Below are positions 52,517-63,030 of a stretch of 64,000 bases of DNA, piece by piece. How positions within the stretch are numbered: the first letter of the stretch is position 1; each line of letters starts with the position of its first letter. The DNA comes from Anthoceros angustus (taxonomy: Eukaryota > Streptophyta > Anthocerotopsida > Anthocerotales > Anthocerotaceae): the NCBI GenBank assembly GCA_010909165.1, contig VJWM01000025.1, positions 310,001 to 374,000 on the forward strand, read 5' to 3'. The notes under the pieces are model-generated. The model saw only the letters and a program-made list of their open reading frames with translations. It had not been told where the DNA came from and made no database searches. Both the position numbers and the translations under genes were made by a program.

Positions 52517-53731
52517 AAAGGGAGGAGGAGCAGGGGCACTGCTGTCACTGCTGCTGTCTCCATTTCTGGGCAGCCCCCATACCACACCGGAACCCCTTCC
52601 TCATTCCTTGTGCTTCGCCAAAATTGGCACAAGAGGAGGAGCATTGCCAGCCAGGTAAGGGCTTGGTATGTCATGGCATGGCATGGCACTGCTGCTGATG
52701 CTGGTGCTGTTGCTGCGGACTGAAACAAATTTGCGTCGAATGTTGTTTGCAGGTCCACGACGTCACAGGCAATCAAGAAGGTCGAGCACTATACTGTGCG
52801 CAGGATTGTGGGAGATGGTCGCTGCATGTTCCGAGCCCTGGTGAGTACTGTGCAGTGCAGTGCAGTGTGGCCATGGAGTTACGTCGTGGCAAATGACGAT
52901 GACAAGACTGCGTCTGTCGTGTGGCGGTCTAGGTCCTGGGCATGGCTGCTAACAAGGGCCTGCGATTGGACGACGTCGAGGAAACGCAGGAAGCAGGTCA
53001 GGTCCGTTACAGGTCCTTCCTTCCCTGCTTGGGGGTTCTTGTGCATGGAATTCATGCTCGATCCGGAATCTGAAGCCGCGCTTGCTGCTCTCCTCAGATC
53101 AACTTCGATTGGCCGTCATGGATGCGCTCTGCAGGAGCGATAAGCGCAGGCGCTTGTACGAGGAAGCTCTGATCGCCATCACAGTGGAAGAGTCTCTCAA
53201 GCGGTATGCACCTTCACATCGTGCCGTGGAGCTGCATTGCTAAACCCTAAACCCTGCCCACACCGTTCTGTTCTGGCCCGCAGATATTGCCAGAGGATTC
53301 CCAGCTCAAGTTTTTGGGGAGGCGAGTCCGAGCTTCTGGTGCCGTTATCCATCTCAGATTCCCATGGGGAATATCCTCCTCATTCGTTGTAACTTGCTTG
53401 ATTGCCACTGCTTTGATGTTGGCTGCCTGCCTGCCCACCTACAGGTGCTTTCACGAATGTGTTCACAGCCCATAGTGGTGTACATTCCCGAGTCTGAGGT
53501 GAGCAACGCAGCAGCCGCTGTCTCCAGCAGCTCGCAAGTTTAATCTCAAAAGTGCGCTCACGCGGGTTTCCTTCTCACTTTCAGGCCAAGGAGGGTGCAA
53601 AATGGGGAACTGGATTCATCCCCATTGCGGAGTACGGAAGTGAGTTCACCAAACCATCCAAAGACAGGAAGGGCCGTAAACCTGTCAGGCTTCTCTATAA
53701 TGGCAGCAACCACTACGACCTGCTCATCTGA
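52338..53731 (+). CDS. OTU-domain cysteine protease (deubiquitinase), OTU4-like
   Basis: Seven exons: 52338-52654, 52753-52840, 52933-52996, 53098-53203, 53284-53338, 53445-53498 and 53585-53731, all in frame, giving 276 residues. Exon 1 codes a short lead, a poly-Gln run and a hydrophobic stretch (ALLSLLLSPFLG). The OTU fold starts KKVEHYTVRRIVGDGRCMFR, with catalytic Asp and Cys in GDGRCMFRAL. It continues with LVLGMAANKGL, EALIAITVEESLKRYCQRI, FWGGESELL, SQPIVVYIPESE, WGTGFIPIAEYGSEF and ends RLLYNGSNHYDLLI with the catalytic His. This layout is that of the plant group containing Arabidopsis OTU4-type proteins. The product should cleave ubiquitin chains; linkage preference is not readable. 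The start codon is the least certain part. Confidence 0.9.
52482..52514 (+). repeat. (CAG)n trinucleotide run encoding poly-Gln
   Basis: Eleven CAG codons in frame within exon 1 of the OTU gene. A pure codon run of this kind is prone to length change. Confidence 0.9.
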
Positions 53732-54210
53732 AGGCCCAGGTCCAACAATTGTAAGTCTACGAACAAGCTGGACTTGGGTGTTTCAAGCCTGGTTCATCGG
53801 TAATCTTGATCGACATTGAGGACAAGGCTTCTACAGACGAACGTCTAGAGATGAAATTGATCATCGATCCCGCTTCAACCATGGAAGCCAACAAGTTTGA
53901 AATGCAGTACAACGATGCGACATTCCTGATGATCATATTGGTCAGCCCGTCACCAGCTTTTTCTGAATTGCAACCGGGCCACTGCTTACGTAGCCATCCT
54001 GTTGCCCCCCAAATAACTTCACAATTCCATGGAAAGTTGAAGGACCTACTCCCTTCAGATTGGGAAATGGCCCTGTTGAGCAAGAACTCGAGTAATCAGA
54101 TCGTGTACAAGGAAAAGTAAGCTCACCACGCAAACAAGCAAGCACTTACCACAGCCCAACTTCGAGCCTTGCGAATGTCGATAGAGTTGAATGCCGTCTG
54201 TACATGATCC
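53732..54210. other. Convergent intergenic region with an unassigned frame
   Basis: A plus-strand frame at about 53800-54120 (IDIEDKASTDERLEMKLI) looks protein-like for some 60 residues, but I recognise no family, and it lacks a clear gene structure. It may be remnant coding sequence. Confidence 0.3.
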
Positions 54211-56039
54211 TTAGCTGTTCCCTTGAGGACTCTTTTGCTTCTTACCTGTCTTCTGTCTTTTCCTTTGACCAACTGCAGCCTGTGCCTTTTCAGTGACCGG
54301 AACCCTTTTCTTTTGACCAACTGCAAGCTTAAGCTTTCGGGCTCTGTTGTGCACCCGCCCATTTTCATCTGGAGCCTTTCGTTTTGCTGGAGTCTTCCGC
54401 TTTGCTGGATTCTTCTGCTTTCCTGGAAGCGCACCCTCATGCTTTGGCAAAATGGAGGGTCTGATACCTGTTTTGAGAATATGGCCCCGGACCCTCATGC
54501 TTTCGAGCGACTCTACTGGATCACCAGGTTGTTCCACCACCGTGTCTTCATCTCCATGCTCTAAGTCATACTCAGCTGCACCAGCCATATCTACCTCAGC
54601 TGCACCAGCCAGATCCACCTCAGCTGCAGTGGCCATATCTACCTCAGCTGCAGATTCAGCTCCTTCCACAGCTTGCTCCAGCAGTTCAGTGATGTTCATT
54701 GGTTTCATCAAGTCATCCCTTTCTTCCAAGCCCGTGTCAGCCTTAGGTGCAGCAGCCACACGTGAAGGCTTTCCTGGCTTTTCAGCAAGGACACTCACAA
54801 GCGGATCCCAAACTGTGGGGACATTGAAGAGGAGTTTATCAGACCCCAGATTGCCATCCGGCTCACAACGCTCCACACAAATGGCACCCTTATGAGTCTT
54901 CCTACGTGTGACTCCATGCATAAGAGCTGACCTAAGAAAAAACGAGGTCCCTTTGCTTAGAGACCGGAACGGCAGCAGACAAAAACCTGATGGGCAAGCA
55001 CTGCATAGACAAAAGAGTATGGCAGAATATTGAGGTAAGCTAGTACCTGCAATTTTTGGAAACAGCAGCCTTTGCAAATTCAGGGGTTAGACCAAAAAGG
55101 GTGGACAAATTTGCAACATCATTGGGTCCCCTCAGCTCCATCCCATTTGCAGCACCACTACTTAGCACAATGTTCCTCCCCCTTGTCCAGCCTTGCAGCA
55201 TCTGCACCCCACGTCCCAATACAGTCACATCACATGGCAACACGCTATGGTGAAGCAGCAACAACCAACAGACAAGAAGTTGCCGCATAGTCACCATACC
55301 TGAGCATTGGCAAAGGCTTCTCTCCTAACGTCGGGATCAAATATTGCCCGCCCGTACTTAATCTCAAAGAAGATGCCGCGCTGGAAAAGGCGAGGTTTGA
55401 AAACTGTCAGCACCGTGAGCAGGTGATGAATTCCAGAGCGCTGCATCTCTCTCACTACGTACCTCCACTGCAGCTTTGACCATGGCCTGCTTCATGCGGA
55501 AGGGGAGTCTATGGCTGAAGTCCACAGAGATTATATCAACCTGACGTCACCGAATTCGAGGGTCACTAACAATCCTGCCATGAACTTCAACAGTTTGTGA
55601 CCTAAGAGCATAAAGGGAGAGGAGAGCACACCTCCAAATTGTGACATGCCTGACCAAATGCCTTGAGAGTGGTGGGTTCCACGGCCACCAAGTCATAGGA
55701 CCTGAGCGCAAGAGACGAGTTGATGATGACAGCGGTAGCAGTGGAATCGTCCAGCAAAACAGTCACTCTGCTGTACTGCCGGAATTGGGTGCCTGCCGGC
55801 ACACCCAGCAGCTTTCGGTGGAAAGCTGCTGCCTCTGCAACCCCAGCTGCTGCAGCCTCCAGAGAGCTCAGTTGAAAAGGCCCAATTTTGCATCTGTCCT
55901 GGTCACTGATGAGTCCCCCAACTACGTGGTTGTAGGCAATGCCTGTATAGCCAAGCTGCAAAGCCATGGCCGCCACCTCCCTCCTCGATTGCTCCGGGAC
56001 CCCATCATACTCTACACAAAGGTCGTAAAAAGTCGCCAT
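54211..56039 (-). CDS. RPP30: RNase P/MRP protein subunit RPP30
   Basis: Five exons: 56039-55632, 55540-55463, 55380-55300, 55201-55047 and 54931-54211, all in frame, giving 480 residues from ATG at 56039 (MATFYDLCVEYDG). The TIM-barrel-like RPP30 domain shows ALQLGYTGIAYNHVVGG, SRVTVLLDD, SYDLVAVEPTTLKAFGQACH, DIISVDFSHRLPFRMK, GIFFEIKYGRAIFD, GRNIVLSSGAANGMELRGPN and LFGLTPEFAKAAVSKNCR. It belongs to the protein part of nuclear RNase P/MRP, which trims tRNA and rRNA precursors. Exon 5 codes a plant-type tail with four AAEVD(M/L)-like repeats of about 10-11 residues, then a Lys/Arg-rich segment with probable nuclear targeting signals (KRKTPAKRKAP, RKRQKTGKKQK). Confidence 0.92.
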
Positions 56040-56370
56040 ACCCGAGCTTCTGCTTCCCACACTGCCTACATAGCCAAGCCATTCACAGCGCTCTTATTAG
56101 AACTCGAGCCCCGCCGTATCATACATAAGTCCCAATGACTTTCTGACATACCTTACAATGGATATACCGGTAACGACCTATGCTACCGAGCTACCCTGGA
56201 AGTGCCGGTATGTATACTAGGTACCTAGGTCATGCACCCTTCTCCTTTGTCTACATATATAGAAAGGACTAAATTAACTCTATCAAATGGTGACTTAAGA
56301 TTTCCATAATAAGGAGTAAATAAGTTCTATCAAATACCTAGCTAGGTACCAGTTTTCAACCAACTTGGTG
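56040..56370. other. Intergenic
   Basis: Upstream region of RPP30. Short near-repeats of TACCTAGCTAGGTACC-like palindromes occur at about 56215-56230 and 56335-56350. No gene. Confidence 0.35.
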
Positions 56371-57530
56371 GAACGTCAAACGGAGCTGGAGGTCCGGCTT
56401 GCTGCAATGGATCCCAAGATGCTTCAACAGAAGAAATTAGAGTTGAGGAATGCTATGGTCTCTGTCGACGAGGATACACAACACTTAGAAGACAATCACA
56501 CATCAGATTGATAAGCACTATCGACAGATACAGCACTGGAAGAGCTCATCCTTTGAGCTCAAGGCTCGGGAAAGCACCTTAGAGCTCAAAGGATGAGCTG
56601 AAGGCTTTGGAAAGCACTCAAGAGCAAACTTTGCAGGATGAAGCAAAAGAGCTAGAGAAACTTCTTAGCAGACGGAACCTGCTTCAAGCCAAGAGAGAGG
56701 ACCTGATGAAAAAACCCGTGACTTATGCTCCCTCCCCTCCGATGCCTATCAGCGGAAAGGGCTAGATGCGCTGCACAAAATAATTCATAGATGCATGAAC
56801 AGCTCAAGGCTTTCAGCCATGTAAACAAGAAGGCCCTTGACCAGTATGTCAAATTCACCGAGCGAAGAGGGGAGCTTCATTTCAGGCAAGCTCAGCCGGA
56901 TTCTGGCGATGAGAAGATCAGGCAACTCATGCCAGTCCTGATCAACGAAAACATGAGTCTATTGAAAGGACACTCAAGGGTGTTGCAAAATTTTCCGGGA
57001 AGCATTTGCGGAGGAAGTTCTAGGCGGTCACGGATCACTTGTGATGATGATGTGATACTTGTAACAAGGCAGAGGATGGGGTTGCGGACAATAACTGTCG
57101 GGAAGGGGATGCGGACAGAGTTGATAAAAGCACTGGTGCGAAACTGAAGGTTTCATTTACGGGGCCGAGTGAGACAATCGGTAAAACAGCCGTCGGGGGA
57201 TCAAAACACAGTTGTTGCTCTAACTTTGTTCTTTGCTTTTCAGCGAGGTGACCCTGCTGCCTTTTACCTGTTTGATGAGATTGATGCAGCCCTAGACCCT
57301 CAATATCAGACAGTGAGGCGGAATACGATCAAACGACAGCCAGATACCTCGCATATACACAGTTCATCACAAAACATGTCGACCCCAGATGGTGAAGGTT
57401 GCTGTCAAGATTTAAGGAGTCACTCACAAAAATAGGGTGAGCCGTGTTGATGTCATCAGCAGGGACGAAGCTCTCTACTTCATAGAGAAGTTCAAACTTA
57501 TCAACCCACATAATCAGGTGATGTCCGCTG
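56371..57530 (+). pseudogene. SMC3 pseudogene, 5'-truncated and intronless
   Basis: Pieces in several frames follow the C-terminal half of cohesin subunit SMC3: coiled-coil text RQTELEVRLAAMDPKMLQQK, LQDEAKELEKLLSRRNLLQA, FSHVNKKALDQYVKFTERRG, GDEKIRQLMPVL, KVSFTGPSET, then VALTLFFAFQRGDPAAFYLF and FDEIDAALDPQYQT (Walker B and D-loop), and VSRVDVISRDEALYFIEKF near the end. The ABC signature LSGGQK has become PSGDQN. Stops and frameshifts are frequent (for example near 56570, 56765 and 57180). No introns interrupt the blocks, and the N-terminal half is absent, as expected for a truncated retrocopy. It cannot encode a working ATPase. Confidence 0.8.
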
Positions 57531-58150
57531 CAATCCTTGGTCTGGATTTGGCGGAGAAAACTGTTGTACCATGGAAACCGAAAAGATTGCTCACCAAACC
57601 CTATGGTAGGTGGCAGACTCCGCAAGTACCTGATACGCACAAAGCCCGTTTCAGCCCAACACAACAACAGGGATATGAAAAGGCAGGCAGATCTACAGCA
57701 GGAATGTCCAGAGAAAAAACGTAGAACATCCACTTTTTATGGTGAGGGTGCCGGTTTCTCCATAGTATAAATCATTCCTGTTTGATGGTGCCCATCCCGT
57801 TCAGCATGGGCAAGCCTGGTCTCTTGAGATGTCCACATAGGGCCTCCCTTCCTCCTCCTCCGTATGCTCGCTCATGCTCTCCGGTCGTTCTATACGATTC
57901 GACGAGAGACTCTGTTTGAGCATGGACGAGAGTACCAAAAAGACTGCAGTAGGTGGCCCAAACAGTGTGAGAGCTTCTGCCAACGGCTCACTGTTGGAGG
58001 ACCCCAAACGGTCCTCTTCGCACCTGATGGATAACAGGCTCTCCGAAGCAATCATTTACCGAGCAGACCTCTGTGCGACGTCGTTCCATTCCCTCGAGCT
58101 TCGACTGCCAACCGTATTCGTCGTTACACACCAGCATACCCAGTAGACAG
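57531..58150. other. Intergenic between the SMC3 remnant and a PPR gene
   Basis: No recognisable gene. A few plus-strand residues after 57530 no longer match SMC3. Presumably 3' flank of the minus-strand PPR gene. Confidence 0.3.
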
Positions 58151-60526
58151 CTAATGCCGATCCCCACATGAACAAGATCCGTCCACAAAGCGGTGTACGC
58201 GGTGGGCATCTCTAACGATGATGTCTCGCTGTTCAAGTCGTGACATGATCTTGGTGCTGCTGTGGCAGTCATTGCACATGCGAAGATTCTTGGTGACCAG
58301 CAACGTTGTGCCATCAGGAGTATTGAGAAGACCATACGCTAAGGCCAGTTTCTCTGCATGTCCACACAAGGAATCCTCCTTCTCCTGCTCAGACACCGCC
58401 TTGAGCACTAAGGATGTTTGTGGCACATGCCCTCCTTCCTCCTTCAACCTTGCGTTCACGCTCTTCAGCTTGGGTGATATATCAGCCCTCACTTCTCCAA
58501 CGGTGAACTCATGCACCATGCTCTTCACCTCGATGCATGCTTTTGCCGGCTTCTTCCAAGCACCTGCACCTCTTCTCCATCTTTCTACTTCTTCCATATC
58601 CTCCCATCTGCCAGCATTTGCGTAAATGTTGCCCATGAGAACATAAGACGCGGCGTTGTCAGGTTCCAGTTCCACCAGGCGGTCAAAACAAAGCTTTCCC
58701 CGCTTGAGGTCACCATGCATCTTGCAGGCATTGAGCAAACATCTCCATCCCACCACATAACTTTGGAATGTCATAGTTTCCAGAATATCTTCTGCCTCCT
58801 CCAGGCGGCCCGATCGCGCAAGCAAGTCCACCATACAATTCCGGTGGCTTTCAGTTACCACAATCCCATATTCCTCCACCATAACTCTAAAGAACTGCTG
58901 GCCCTCATGCACTAAGCCCTCGTGACTGCATGCCACTAGAAGAGTCAGAAAAGTAGTGTCATCCGGTTCCACACCCTCTCTGCGCATCTCCCGGAAACCT
59001 TGCATGGCCATTTCACCATTCCCATGTTGAGCATACCCATTGAGTAGAGCATTCCATGTCACCACATCTCTTCTGGGCATGCTGTGAAACACAGAAGAAG
59101 CATCATTCAGGCTCCCACATTTGCAGTACATGTCAACCAAGCCGTTCCCAATCCCCATATCCGCTCCAAGTCCTCTTTGCTGAATATGTGCATGGAGCCG
59201 CTTTCCCTGGTGCAGAGCCCCAACACTGGCGCATGCTTGAAGGAGGCACAGATACGTCACACGACTGGGTTCAGTCACTGCCTCCTCCACCATTCTAGCG
59301 TACAGAGCAAGGGCTTGTTGGCCGAGACCAAGCTGGGAATATCCTGCAATGATAGCATTCCATGACACCACATCCTTCACAACCAATCCATCAAACACTC
59401 CTCGTGCATGCTCCAAGCTCCCACACTTGGCATACATGTCCACCAGGCTATTCGCGACCAGCAAATCAGCTTGGAGCCCCATCCTGGCAATCTCTGCATG
59501 CAGCTCCTGGCCCGAAAGCAAAGAGTCTGACCCAATGCCGGCACAGGCTTTCAAAAGGCATGCAAAGGTAACCCTGTCCGGTGGACCGATACCCAGCTCG
59601 CGCATGCCCGCATACAGGGATAGAGCCTCTCGACCCATACCCTGCTCCGCATAGCCATTGATCATGGCAGTCCATGTCACCACATCTCTGGTGGACAAGC
59701 CATCAAACACCCGGCGGGCCTCGCACAAGCTCCCGCATTTGGCATACATGTGCACCAGGCTGTTACCCACAAACACATTCTCTTCCACAGCACTAGCTGC
59801 TGCCCGAATATGAGCATGCACCTCCTTGCCTGCATCCAGGTCCCCTACAGAAGCACAAGCTTTGAGCACTGCCATGAAGATGTGGCTGTCGGGCTGCAAC
59901 CCTGATTGTCGCATCTGTCGATACAGGGTGATGGCCTGCGAGGGCTGGCCGTGTCGGGCATGAGCTAAAATGATGGAGCACCACATGTGGGCGTTGGGGG
60001 CAGCGGCCTCGGCGAACACCTGGACTGCATCCTCCAGTGCGCCATGAGAAGCATACATGGAGATGAACTGATTGGCCAGGAAAGCGTCAGAACCATAGCC
60101 ACTGGAGAGGGCAAGCCCATGGACGCGCCTAGCACAAACAAGATCCTTGCGTGCCATGCATCTCCTGAGGAGACGGTAGAAGATGGTGAGCGTGACATGA
60201 CACCCTCGCTGCACCAGGACATCCAATGAGTCCACAGCGTCGGCCAGCTGGGCCGCCTCTTCCCAGTGTTTGCTCATAGTGCGTTCCTGAGTATCCCACC
60301 AGGCTACCTGCTTGTAAGACGTCTCGTGGAGCCATGGCGACTCCTTCTGCTTGGCGCTGCTATGCCTCAAGACAAGATGGAGGGCAGATTTCTCTATCGG
60401 CGTTGCAACTTGATGGGCACAAGAGAAGCTGCCTGGGCCATCTAGCTCGCCTTGTGGGCAAATGCAAGTGCAACTGCGGAGCACAAATCCATCGCCCACG
60501 TGCTTCACCGTCACCATACCTGGCAT
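58151..60526 (-). CDS. PLS-class PPR protein with DYW:KP-type domain
   Basis: Continuous frame of 791 residues from an ATG at 60526 to TAG at 58151-58153. The first 85 or so residues (MPGMVTVKHVGDG through QERT) have no PPR similarity, and the sequence CAG/GTATGG right at the ATG could be a donor, so MSKHWEEAAQLADAV may be nearer the true beginning of the conserved part. PLS triplets are DVVTWTAMINGYAEQ, VTFACLLKACAGI, SLVDMYAKCGSLEHA and related units. E1/E2 are followed by KKPAKACIEVKSMVHEFTVG, then HAEKLALAYGLL, CNDCHSS and the terminus CSCGDRH. It therefore has a complete DYW:KP-type deaminase domain with its zinc ligands. Expected role: site-specific organelle RNA editing, possibly U-to-C. 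Confidence 0.88.
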   Translation of the reverse strand: MPGMVTVKHVGDGFVLRSCTCICPQGELDGPGSFSCAHQVATPIEKSALHLVLRHSSAKQKESPWLHETSYKQVAWWDTQERTMSKHWEEAAQLADAVDSLDVLVQRGCHVTLTIFYRLLRRCMARKDLVCARRVHGLALSSGYGSDAFLANQFISMYASHGALEDAVQVFAEAAAPNAHMWCSIILAHARHGQPSQAITLYRQMRQSGLQPDSHIFMAVLKACASVGDLDAGKEVHAHIRAAASAVEENVFVGNSLVHMYAKCGSLCEARRVFDGLSTRDVVTWTAMINGYAEQGMGREALSLYAGMRELGIGPPDRVTFACLLKACAGIGSDSLLSGQELHAEIARMGLQADLLVANSLVDMYAKCGSLEHARGVFDGLVVKDVVSWNAIIAGYSQLGLGQQALALYARMVEEAVTEPSRVTYLCLLQACASVGALHQGKRLHAHIQQRGLGADMGIGNGLVDMYCKCGSLNDASSVFHSMPRRDVVTWNALLNGYAQHGNGEMAMQGFREMRREGVEPDDTTFLTLLVACSHEGLVHEGQQFFRVMVEEYGIVVTESHRNCMVDLLARSGRLEEAEDILETMTFQSYVVGWRCLLNACKMHGDLKRGKLCFDRLVELEPDNAASYVLMGNIYANAGRWEDMEEVERWRRGAGAWKKPAKACIEVKSMVHEFTVGEVRADISPKLKSVNARLKEEGGHVPQTSLVLKAVSEQEKEDSLCGHAEKLALAYGLLNTPDGTTLLVTKNLRMCNDCHSSTKIMSRLEQRDIIVRDAHRVHRFVDGSCSCGDRH

Positions 60527-60595
60527 CGAAGCCGCCTACTCTTGGTCCCATCCTACTCCGCTAGAAGCTTGTAGCCAGAATTTGTTTTCTCCGTA

Positions 60596-60810
60596 TTGAC
60601 CGAATTTGGTAGCAATCAAGGTTTGGTAGTCTCAGCCTGCGCCGAAGACCCTACCAGTAGAAAATGGATGACTCCATCCAAGAATGATGACAGTGTACCT
60701 CGACTCAGAATTATCCCTCCATTATTATTTATGTATAACCTGACCGAATTTGGTAGCAATCAAGGTTTGGTAGTCTCATCTATGGAATATCGATCTCGTC
60801 ACTAAGCCGG
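60596..60810. repeat. Direct repeat of a ~40-bp segment
   Basis: The segment TTGACCGAATTTGGTAGCAA through GGTTTGGTAGTCTCA occurs at about 60596 and again at about 60740. Between them lies a copy of the block GTAGAAAATGGATGACTCCA that also opens the two large duplicated units downstream (61657 and 63031). Confidence 0.8.
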
Positions 60811-61656
60811 GGTGTGTGTGACAAGTTTTTTTCTTCCGGTATTCTACATAAAGATGCCTGCGCATCTTTAAGATTCTTTCATCACATACGCGCCACATCA
60901 ACGGACGACGGGCCGTAGGCGCCACAAAGTTCTTTTGTCTCAGAACTTGCCCCCTCGTGTTCCGATCTCGTCATCCACTTTTCTTTCTGCCATTTAGGGT
61001 TTATGTCAAACACACATACTCATGTTTAGGGTTTTCCTGCACCACACATGGACATATATATCGGATCGGACATGTCTCGGCCCCGGTGGAAGCCCCCGAC
61101 TGTGGGCATGCTAGTCGTTCAAGACTGCGTTTCCCTTTCACCGTCGCGTGGCCCCGGATGTTAGCCTCGAACATGCTCGATCCGGTGTGTTCATCCTTTG
61201 GCTGTATGGCTACCAATGCAATCGCCGACGCCGGTAGCGCGAGGCATACATGGCGCCTCCAGGCTATCAGCCACAAAGGCCTGTATGGCTGCGAAAGGCA
61301 GTGGCGCTCGGCGCCGATGGCTCCTCCAAGCTATCTGCCATAAAGGCACAGTGACGGTTTCCTTATGGCAACCAGCGGCGGATGGGGTCATGCGAATGGA
61401 TGTGCGATGGCCCATGCCACAGCCCTAAAAGAAAACCTTGTGTGTCAAAACCTAAAAGAATCTTCACACAACACCACGAGCTTAGTAGCGAGATCGGACA
61501 CGATGGGCGCCCGCCGATGTCGTCAAGTGTGACATCAGAGTTTTCCGCCGTATGCGGCGAAAACTCTTTGTCACCATCGAAAAAAACCCTAAAGGGCTTC
61601 CTAACGAGATCGGTATTCCATACTCATCTTGCGCCGAAGACCTACCATTGATATGG
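60811..61656. other. Unassigned repetitive region
   Basis: No known protein family. An internal pair of related segments lies at about 61252-61278 and 61320-61345 (GGCGCCTCCAGGCTATCAGC and GGCTCCTCCAAGCTATCTGC). The region seems to belong to the same repetitive complex as the duplicated units to its right. Confidence 0.35.
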
Positions 61657-62602
61657 AGTAGAAAATGGATGACTCCATCCAAGAATGATGCCAGTGTGTA
61701 CCTCGACTGGTGCCTACACATCGATGGAGTTAATGCACCCACGGCCGTGCGATGCGGTTGTGCCAGCCTTACGGTAGTGCCAAAGCCATTCCCTTCGCCA
61801 ACGACGGCCTTACGGTTCTCATCCTCCGTCCGTGAGTGAACCGTTGTGTACACCAGCAGGCTATTCCGCGGTGTGGCGGTGCGGGCATCACGCGATAGTA
61901 AACCATGCGCCAATTACGCTTACAATACCTAGCTTCGTGGCAACCACCATTAACCCTAATGTTCATTCAAGCGATTGCCCAAATTCACGTCGCTATGTTC
62001 AAAGTTTCTTACCGACCAAAGGGGTTGATTAGGCCGATGATCTTACTTGTCAAGGCGCTTTGATTGAGCTTAGTGTACATGGATCGTCGAGTGCAAAAAT
62101 TTTGAGGAGTGGCCTCGGGATACACCATTCGTGGTGCAATTGCCTAAACACGGACACTTCTCACCGCAGATTTGGAGTGGGTGTGCTCCTCTCGAGCCAT
62201 TCAAATGGGTACATAGGCATCGGATGATTCGTGTTGCTCACATCTTGATGGACAGTGGTGGACTTTGTATGGTATGAGCGCAAACAAAGAGCATCCAACA
62301 AATTTCTATAAGAAGGATTCAAAGGGACCCAATAAGCTCTTGAAACCTATAACACCGCTGCCCAATACGCCCTTTCCTACGAGGTACCATCGATTTTTTC
62401 CGTTGACTTTAAGCGGTAGTCTTCACTTCACCTTATCTTACATGTGGCACTCAGGCAGACAATGACTTGTGGGATTTAGGGTAGCCTTACTTATCGCCAT
62501 GTGAGGCGGCTGCTCGTTCGAGCGTTACGGCGTCTTGGTGTTCATATGGGCCCGAGGATTTTCGACAATCTAGTCCTCAAGGCCTCTTAAGTGTTCAAAC
62601 AA
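61657..62602. repeat. Duplicated ~0.95-kb unit, copy A (eroded)
   Basis: It aligns with 63031-63996 over nearly its whole length: GTAGAAAATGGATGACTCCA, CAAAGCCATTCCCTTCGCCA, GGTGTGGCGGTGCGGGCATC, GAGCATCCAACAAATTTCTA and GATTTAGGGTAGCCTTACTT occur in the same order. Compared with copy B it has many 1-4 base losses that break the open frame present in B. Confidence 0.85.
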
Positions 62603-63030
62603 ATAAGTGCAAAAATTGCGAGGAGAGAGTGTGAAGCATGGATGTCAAGCTAACTTTCGTGTAAAGCGATTATTCTTTGTGGCCCATGGTTAGATTGGCT
62701 TGTATGAAGACAATCATCTTGATTTGGGGCTGCTATTTGTCATGGTTCCGCTTACAGCTGCCTCGAGATGTTCGAGCAGCTTTCTCATGAGAAGAAGGAG
62801 TGGGTCCGCTTGCTTTGCAAGGTGTCCGTCGATGAAATTATGTGTCGACACAAGGATGCTGTGTTCATGAAGGTAAATAATTCAGCAGAGCCATGCGAAC
62901 ACGTTAGAGATGACTACATGTTACGGCAAGATGTTTTGAACATTGCTTCTCAGTTGGATATAGGTGAATACAAGCTTCATGTTGATGATTGCACCTCTGT
63001 TTCCATGTTGATGACCCTACCATTGATCAC
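62603..63030 (+). other. Spacer between duplicated units with an unassigned open frame
   Basis: An open frame at 62768-63154 starts FEQLSHEKKEWVRLLCKV and contains CEHVRDDYMLRQDVLNIASQ. It looks like real protein for about 80 residues but matches no family I know. It may be part of the same repetitive element as the flanking units. Confidence 0.3.

Noticed and set aside
53230-53260. Telomere-like TAAACCCTAAACCCTG
   Set aside because: Only two units, inside an intron of the OTU gene; too short to mark a telomere or an interstitial telomeric array.
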